From Lentibacillus jeotgali (GTDB lineage Bacteria > Bacillota > Bacilli > Bacillales > Amphibacillaceae): DNA of 64,000 nucleotides. Both the position numbers and the translations under genes were made by a program. Positions 59,575-64,000 of the stretch are shown one piece after another. The DNA lies in contig NZ_AGAV01000012.1 in NCBI RefSeq assembly GCF_000224785.1, positions 1 to 64,000 of the forward strand. Reading direction: 5' to 3'. The notes under the pieces were generated by a model. That model had not been told where the DNA came from. It ran no database searches and saw only the letters and a list, made by a program, of their open reading frames with translations. How positions within the stretch are numbered: the first letter of the stretch is position 1; each line of letters begins with the position of its first letter.

Positions 59575-59610
59575 TCAGTAAGCTGCCCGCCAATACTGAC
59601 GGCTTACTGA
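59575..59610 (+). terminator. First hairpin after ymxH
   Basis: TCAGTAAGC and GCTTACTGA form a 9-bp stem with a long loop; no T-run follows. Confidence 0.45.
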
Positions 59611-59641
59611 CCTTTATATGCCGAATAGGACAGCTGTAATG

Positions 59642-59679
59642 AAAGCTGGTGTCATGATTCATGACGCCGGCTTTTTTTA
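59642..59679 (+). terminator. Strong intrinsic terminator upstream of dpaA
   Basis: A 15-bp stem (AAAGCTGGTGTCATG with CATGACGCCGGCTTT, two G-U pairs) has a 3-base loop and a T-run. Confidence 0.9.
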
Positions 59680-59771
59680 TTGGCAGTTAAGGAAGTATAA
59701 ATAGTTTCTTACTGCATAAGGGCAACTAAGGCTTTCGCCATAAAAGCTTGGCGATAAGTCAAGTTTTTTAA
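59680..59771 (+). repeat. Dispersed two-hairpin repeat, copy 3
   Basis: TTGGCAGTTAAGGAAGTATAA and TTTCTTACTGC form the first hairpin, then ATAAGGGCAACTAA, then GGCTTTCGCCA with TGGCGATAAG. It is almost identical to copy 2 and begins in the T-run of the preceding terminator. The rest of the gap up to dpaA (59772-59884) holds a candidate SigK promoter. Confidence 0.85.
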
Positions 59772-59811
59772 TAAAACAAGCTGAACCTGAATTTTTCCGA
59801 TTCCAGTAATC

Positions 59812-59838
59812 ACTAACTGCTGATATGCACATAAACTA
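59812..59838 (+). promoter_or_regulatory. Candidate SigK promoter of dpaAB
   Basis: AC at 59812-59813 and CATAAACTA at 59830-59838 match the SigK consensus (AC, 16-17 bases, CATAnnnTA). Mother-cell expression of dipicolinate synthase under SigK is established in B. subtilis. Confidence 0.55.
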
Positions 59839-59884
59839 TTTTGAACACCTATTTTGAAGAAGCAGTACGGAGGGATTTTTAGTC

Positions 59885-60769
59885 ATGACGCAACAAATTG
59901 CTGTAATAGGCGGAGATGCTCGCTATCTGGAGCTGATACGTCAGCTGCAGGCATTGCCCAATACGACGATTTCACTGGTGGGCTTTGACAAACTCGAGCA
60001 AGGTTTTACCGGGTTAAACCAAACCGACTTCGCTGATTTGGACCAAGGGAAGATGGACGCGATTGTATTGCCAATCACAGGAACCGACCCCCAGGGGTAT
60101 GTAGAAACCGTGTTTTCCGATCAGACAGTTCAGCTGACAAATGAGTGGTTTGAAGGTTTGGGTGATAGTACGGCCGTATTCACCGGCATTTCTAACGACT
60201 ATTTGGATGCTGTGAGTAAAGCATCGAATGTAGAACTTGTTCCATTACTTAACCGGGATGATGTTGCCATTTATAATTCAATTCCGACAGCCGAGGGTGT
60301 GATCATGATGGCGATTGAACATACCGATTATACCATTCATTCATCAAGGGTGATTGTTGTCGGGTTTGGCCGGGTCGGAAACACAGTCGCTAATAAATTT
60401 GCCGCACTTGGGGCGAAGGTTTCAGTCTGTGCTAAAAGTATTATGGATCTTGCGAGAATTACAGAGTTGGGACATACAGCTATCCCGTTTGACGAATTGC
60501 ATAAATTTACACATGACTGTGATTTATTAATTAATACAGTTCCTGCCCGAGTGGTTACGAAAAATTCAATTCAACATCTTCCGCCGCACGGCATTATATT
60601 TGATCTCGCCTCAAAGCCTGGTGGCACCGATTTTGATTATGCAAGACAGCGGGGCATTAAGTCGATTTTGGCAAAAAGTCTGCCTGGAATCGTCGCTCCG
60701 AAAACCGCCGGAAAAATTTTGGCTGATGTTATTAAACAATTTTTGCTTAAACGAGAGGAGAAGATATGA
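59885..60769 (+). CDS. dpaA: Dipicolinate synthase subunit A
   Basis: DpaA (SpoVFA) with DpaB converts the product of DapA to dipicolinic acid in the mother cell, for spore core dehydration. The 294-residue protein has an N-terminal domain (IAVIGGDARYLELIRQLQ) and a Rossmann domain (SSRVIVVGFGRVGNTVANKFAALGAKV), ending SLPGIVAPKTAGKILADVI. It overlaps dpaB by 4 bases. Confidence 0.94.
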   Translation: MTQQIAVIGGDARYLELIRQLQALPNTTISLVGFDKLEQGFTGLNQTDFADLDQGKMDAIVLPITGTDPQGYVETVFSDQTVQLTNEWFEGLGDSTAVFTGISNDYLDAVSKASNVELVPLLNRDDVAIYNSIPTAEGVIMMAIEHTDYTIHSSRVIVVGFGRVGNTVANKFAALGAKVSVCAKSIMDLARITELGHTAIPFDELHKFTHDCDLLINTVPARVVTKNSIQHLPPHGIIFDLASKPGGTDFDYARQRGIKSILAKSLPGIVAPKTAGKILADVIKQFLLKREEKI

Positions 60770-61374
60770 TGGGATTGAAAGGAAAGCGGATTGGGTTTGG
60801 TGTGACCGGATCACACTGCACCTATGACCAAGTATTTCCCCAGCTGGAAAAGCTGATGGATGCCGGGGCAGAGGTAATACCGGTTGTATCGTATACAGTA
60901 CAGAATACGGACACCAAATTCGGAAAAGCGGATGATCATGTCGCAAAAATTGAATCTATTACGGGAAAACGTGCCATTAAAACCATCCCGGAAGCAGAAC
61001 CGCTTGGACCAGAACTCCAGCTTGATTGCATGGTCGTGGCGCCATTAACAGGGAATTCTATGAGCAAGCTGGCTAATGCGCTGACCGACACGCCGGTCTT
61101 AATGGCCGTAAAGGCTACAATGCGAAATCAGAACCCAATTGTCCTAGGTATATCCACGAACGACGCCCTTGGGTTAAATGGCGTCAACCTGATGCGGCTG
61201 ATGGCGAGTAAATTCTTTTATTTTATTCCATATGGCCAGGATAATCCATATAAGAAGCCCAATTCACTCGTCTCTAATATGGACCTGTTGTCTGATACCA
61301 TTGAATCGGCATTAAACTATCAGCAACTTCAACCCGTGATTATTCCTCATATTAATGATAGTATGGTAGAATAA
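60766..61374 (+). CDS. dpaB: Dipicolinate synthase subunit B
   Basis: DpaB (SpoVFB) is a flavoprotein-like subunit of dipicolinate synthase. The 202-residue protein has KGKRIGFGVTGSHCTYDQVFP, CMVVAPLTGNSMSKLANALTDTPVLMAVKA and the NPIVLGISTNDALGLNGVNLMRLM motif. Two adjacent ATGs (60766, 60769) are both possible behind GAGAGGAG; the first agrees with the B. subtilis length. Confidence 0.93.
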   Translation: MMGLKGKRIGFGVTGSHCTYDQVFPQLEKLMDAGAEVIPVVSYTVQNTDTKFGKADDHVAKIESITGKRAIKTIPEAEPLGPELQLDCMVVAPLTGNSMSKLANALTDTPVLMAVKATMRNQNPIVLGISTNDALGLNGVNLMRLMASKFFYFIPYGQDNPYKKPNSLVSNMDLLSDTIESALNYQQLQPVIIPHINDSMVE

Positions 61375-61410
61375 GGTGGAAATAAACTTATTAGAGAGGT
61401 GTCTTACGGA

Positions 61411-62457
61411 ATGGCAGAAAATAATCCAGTTAACGTTGCAGTCGTTGGAGCTACTGGAGCAGTCGGAGAAAAGATCATTGAAATACTCGAAAATAAGGAC
61501 TTACCAATTAAAGAACTGAAACTATTATCTTCCAAACGATCAGCGGGCAAAAAAGTGACATTTAACAATCAGGAGCTGACGGTGGAAGAAGCGTTACCGG
61601 AAAGTTTCAGTAATATAGATATTGCCTTGTTCTCAGCTGGAGGTTCGGTTTCAAAAAAGCTGGCACCTGAAGCTGTAAAGCGCGGTGCAGTTGTTGTTGA
61701 TAATACAAGTGCTTATAGAATGGCTGAAGATGTACCGTTGGTCGTGCCTGAAGTAAATGAGTCGGATATTCAGTCACATAACGGTATTATTGCAAATCCA
61801 AACTGTTCCACGATTCAAATGGTAGCCGCCCTGAAACCAATTCAGGAAGCGTTTGGCCTGAGTCGGGTTATTGTATCAACCTATCAGGCGGTATCCGGAG
61901 CAGGAAACAAAGCGAACGAGGAATTGGATAATCAGGTTAAACAATATGTGAACAATGAGGACATGACAGCCGAGCTGCTTCCTGTCAAAGGCGATGAAAA
62001 GCATTATCCGATCGCCTTTAATGCACTCCCGCAGATCGATGTGTTTCAGGAGAACGGCTATACATTTGAAGAAATGAAAATGATCAATGAATCGAAAAAA
62101 ATTCTTCACGCTCAGGATTTACCTGTTGCAGCAACGTGTGTCAGATTGCCGTTCTTCACATCACATGCAGAGAGTGTCTATATCGATGTTGAAAAAGAAG
62201 GTTTAAGTGTTGAAGATATATGGAACGCACTAAGGGGAGCCGACGGTGTCACACTTCAGGACGATCCGGCTACACAAACGTACCCGACACCGCTGAGTGC
62301 AGCCAACAAAGAAGATGTGTTTGTCGGCCGTGTCCGCAAAGACCTGGACAGTAATAAGGGCTTCCATTTATGGGTTGTGTCTGATAATCTGATTAAAGGT
62401 GCTGCATGGAATACAATCCAAATTGCAGAACGTTTAATTGCTAATAAATGGCTTTGA
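61411..62457 (+). CDS. asd: Aspartate-semialdehyde dehydrogenase
   Basis: Asd reduces aspartyl phosphate to aspartate semialdehyde, the branch point for lysine, diaminopimelate, dipicolinate, threonine and methionine. The 348-residue protein has the NADP loop VVGATGAVGEKI, active Cys132 in NPNCSTIQM and the catalytic region ending CVRLPFFTSHAESV. The ATG at 61411 follows AGAGGTG; the upstream GTG at 61399 overlaps that site. Confidence 0.95.
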   Translation: MAENNPVNVAVVGATGAVGEKIIEILENKDLPIKELKLLSSKRSAGKKVTFNNQELTVEEALPESFSNIDIALFSAGGSVSKKLAPEAVKRGAVVVDNTSAYRMAEDVPLVVPEVNESDIQSHNGIIANPNCSTIQMVAALKPIQEAFGLSRVIVSTYQAVSGAGNKANEELDNQVKQYVNNEDMTAELLPVKGDEKHYPIAFNALPQIDVFQENGYTFEEMKMINESKKILHAQDLPVAATCVRLPFFTSHAESVYIDVEKEGLSVEDIWNALRGADGVTLQDDPATQTYPTPLSAANKEDVFVGRVRKDLDSNKGFHLWVVSDNLIKGAAWNTIQIAERLIANKWL

Positions 62458-62472
62458 GATAGAGGTGGAACA

Positions 62473-63705
62473 ATGCAGATATTAGTCCAAAAATTCGGTG
62501 GTACTTCTGTTCAGACAGAAGATAATCGCACTCATGTTATACAACACATTAAAAATGCGCTCATGAACGATTACAAAATAGTTGTTGTCGTATCTGCATT
62601 AGGACGGAAACCTGCTCCATATGCAACAGACTCATTGCTGGATCTGGTTGATTTTCCTAAAAATTATAATTCCAACCGTGAATTGGATATTCTGATGTCC
62701 TGCGGGGAAACCATTGCCTCGGTCGTATTGTCAAATGAGCTGCAAAAAAATCATATTAGTGCGACAGCTTTGACAGGTGCACAGGCGGGATTTGTTACAA
62801 ACGATGATTTTAATCAGGCAAAAATTAAAGAGGTGAAGCCGGATCGGGTTCTTAACGAATTTAAAGAGCATGATGTTGTCGTTGTGGCCGGTTTTCAAGG
62901 TCAGTCCTCTGACGGTGAGATTACAACCATCGGAAGAGGCGGTAGTGATACAACTGCCGCTGCCATGGGGGCTGCTGTTAACGCAGAGCGGATCGAAATT
63001 TTCACCGATGTTAACGGTATTATGACTGCCGATCCGAGTGTGGTATCATCCGCAAGACCGCTGGATATTGTGACCTACACAGAGATTTGCAACCTTGCCT
63101 ATCAGGGTGCCAAGGTTATTCATCCAAGGGCCGTGGAGATAGCCATGCAGGCAAAAATCCCTATGCGTGTGCGATCGACGTACGTCGAGGATGAAGGCAC
63201 GCTTATTACAGCGTCCAGAATTCAGGAAATGGGCACGGATATTCCGGATCGTTTGATTACCGGAATTGCCCATATGTCCTCCATAACACAAATAAGCGTT
63301 CAGACAAAAGAAGAAACACACCGGCTGCAATCGGATGTTTTTAAAGCCATGGCTGAAGCAGGCATTTCCGTTGACTTTATCAATATTTCACCAAATGGGG
63401 TTATTTATACGGTACCGGATACACACACTAAAAAAGCCGTCCACATTTTAGAAACACTGGGCTTTTACCCGGAAATTACCAAGAATTGTGCCAAGGTTTC
63501 TGCAGTTGGAGCAGGTATGACCGGGGTTCCGGGCGTCGCATCAAAAATTGTTCAATCGCTGACAGATGCCGGGGTTCAAATATTACAATCAGCTGACAGC
63601 CATACAACCATCTGGGTGCTTATTCATGAGGATGATTTAAAACCGGCAGTAAATGCATTACATGATGTTTTTGCATTGAACGTTGCGGATAAAAACCTTG
63701 TATAA
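62473..63705 (+). CDS. dapG: Aspartate kinase I (diaminopimelate-sensitive type)
   Basis: DapG phosphorylates aspartate at the head of the lysine/diaminopimelate route. The 410-residue protein has the kinase domain (MQILVQKFGGTSVQTEDNR, VVSALGR, GRGGSDTTAAAMGAAVNAERIEIFTDVNGIMTADP) and two C-terminal ACT domains (ITQISVQTKEETHRLQSDVF, VSAVGAGMTGVPGVASKIV). It lies 15 bases after asd, and the dapA start is 71 bases downstream, as in the spoVF-asd-dapG-dapA cluster of B. subtilis. Confidence 0.94.
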   Translation: MQILVQKFGGTSVQTEDNRTHVIQHIKNALMNDYKIVVVVSALGRKPAPYATDSLLDLVDFPKNYNSNRELDILMSCGETIASVVLSNELQKNHISATALTGAQAGFVTNDDFNQAKIKEVKPDRVLNEFKEHDVVVVAGFQGQSSDGEITTIGRGGSDTTAAAMGAAVNAERIEIFTDVNGIMTADPSVVSSARPLDIVTYTEICNLAYQGAKVIHPRAVEIAMQAKIPMRVRSTYVEDEGTLITASRIQEMGTDIPDRLITGIAHMSSITQISVQTKEETHRLQSDVFKAMAEAGISVDFINISPNGVIYTVPDTHTKKAVHILETLGFYPEITKNCAKVSAVGAGMTGVPGVASKIVQSLTDAGVQILQSADSHTTIWVLIHEDDLKPAVNALHDVFALNVADKNLV

Positions 63706-63776
63706 CAGGTTGTGAAAAAGTCCCTCATAAAAGCATTTGCATGTGATTTCTAAAATTTGATGAAGAAGGTGTTTTC

Positions 63777-64000
63777 GTGGGCTTTGGTAATTTATTGACA
63801 GCGATGGTAACGCCGTTTGATGCGAATAACCAAGTTGACTTTGCCAAAACAACAAAACTGATTGAACATTTATTGGAGAATGGAAGTGAAGGATTGGTTG
63901 TCGGCGGTACGACAGGTGAATCACCGACACTAACGACTGATGAGAAAATTGCGCTTTTTAGACATACAGTCAAAGTCGTTAATAGACGGGTTCCGGTTAT
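63777..64000 (+). CDS. dapA: 4-hydroxy-tetrahydrodipicolinate synthase, 5' part
   Basis: The reading frame starts at GTG 63777, 5 bases after AAGGTG, and is cut by the window edge after 74 codons. The translation LLTAMVTPFDANNQVDFAKT, LENGSEGLVVGGTTGESPTLTTDEK and HTVKVV is typical of DapA, with the substrate-binding GTTGESPTL present. DapA condenses aspartate semialdehyde with pyruvate and provides the substrate used by DpaAB. Confidence 0.9.
   Translation, partial: MGFGNLLTAMVTPFDANNQVDFAKTTKLIEHLLENGSEGLVVGGTTGESPTLTTDEKIALFRHTVKVVNRRVPV

Overview
The window is chromosomal DNA from a low- to mid-GC, spore-forming member of the Bacillaceae. From about 4.9 kb to the right edge it follows the gene order known from Bacillus subtilis: sdaAB-sdaAA-recG-fapR-plsX-fabD-fabG-acpP-rnc-smc-ftsY-ylxM-ffh-rpsP-khpA-ylqD-rimM-trmD-rplS-lepB-rbgA-rnhB-sucCD-dprA-topA-xerC-hslVU-codY-rpsB-tsf-pyrH-frr-uppS-cdsA-rseP-polC-rimP-nusA-ylxR-ylxQ-infB-ylxP-rbfA-truB-ribF-rpsO-pnp-ylxY-mlpA-ymxH-dpaAB-asd-dapG-dapA. 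The protein features and frequent TTG/GTG starts suggest the Virgibacillus/Lentibacillus/Oceanobacillus group, but this is inference. The sporulation genes (dpaAB, ylxY, mlpA, ymxH) indicate a spore former.

Layout. Positions 1-4760 are an accessory island placed where fakA would be expected upstream of sdaAB. It holds a complete IS5-like element with 22-bp inverted repeats, a decayed grpB-family gene, an intact spectinomycin-type ANT(9) adenylyltransferase, a YjbR/MmcQ gene and the 3' end of an IS1182 transposase. Two related hairpin repeats bracket the grpB-ANT(9) unit. Then follow serine dehydratase and recG (4.9-8.6 kb); the FapR-controlled lipid operon (8.7-12.4 kb); rnc, smc and the SRP genes (12.4-20 kb); ribosome and tRNA maturation genes (20-24.4 kb); a DUF4256 gene, rnhB and the succinyl-CoA synthetase genes (24.5-28.4 kb); dprA, topA, xerC, hslVU and codY (28.4-35.6 kb); the translation and isoprenoid/phospholipid set (36-42.5 kb); polC (42.7-47 kb); the nusA-infB operon through ribF, rpsO and pnp (47-57 kb); and the sporulation and aspartate-pathway genes (57-64 kb), with dapA cut by the window edge.

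Compared with B. subtilis, several conserved neighbours are absent: trmFO between topA and xerC, the flagellar/chemotaxis operon between codY and rpsB, dxr between cdsA and rseP, and proS between rseP and polC. One gene is inserted on the opposite strand, a DUF1128 gene between rnc and smc.

The most unusual features are non-coding. A dispersed two-hairpin repeat occurs in three good and two degenerate copies, each immediately downstream of an intrinsic terminator. A 116-bp repeat with inverted ends splits sucC from sucD. A 148-bp multi-hairpin element upstream of uppS is flanked by TTTAT on both sides and ends in TTCAC; it looks like a tnpB-less IS200/IS605 derivative, essentially an orphan omega-RNA. 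RbgA carries an altered G4 GTPase motif (MKKD instead of NKxD).
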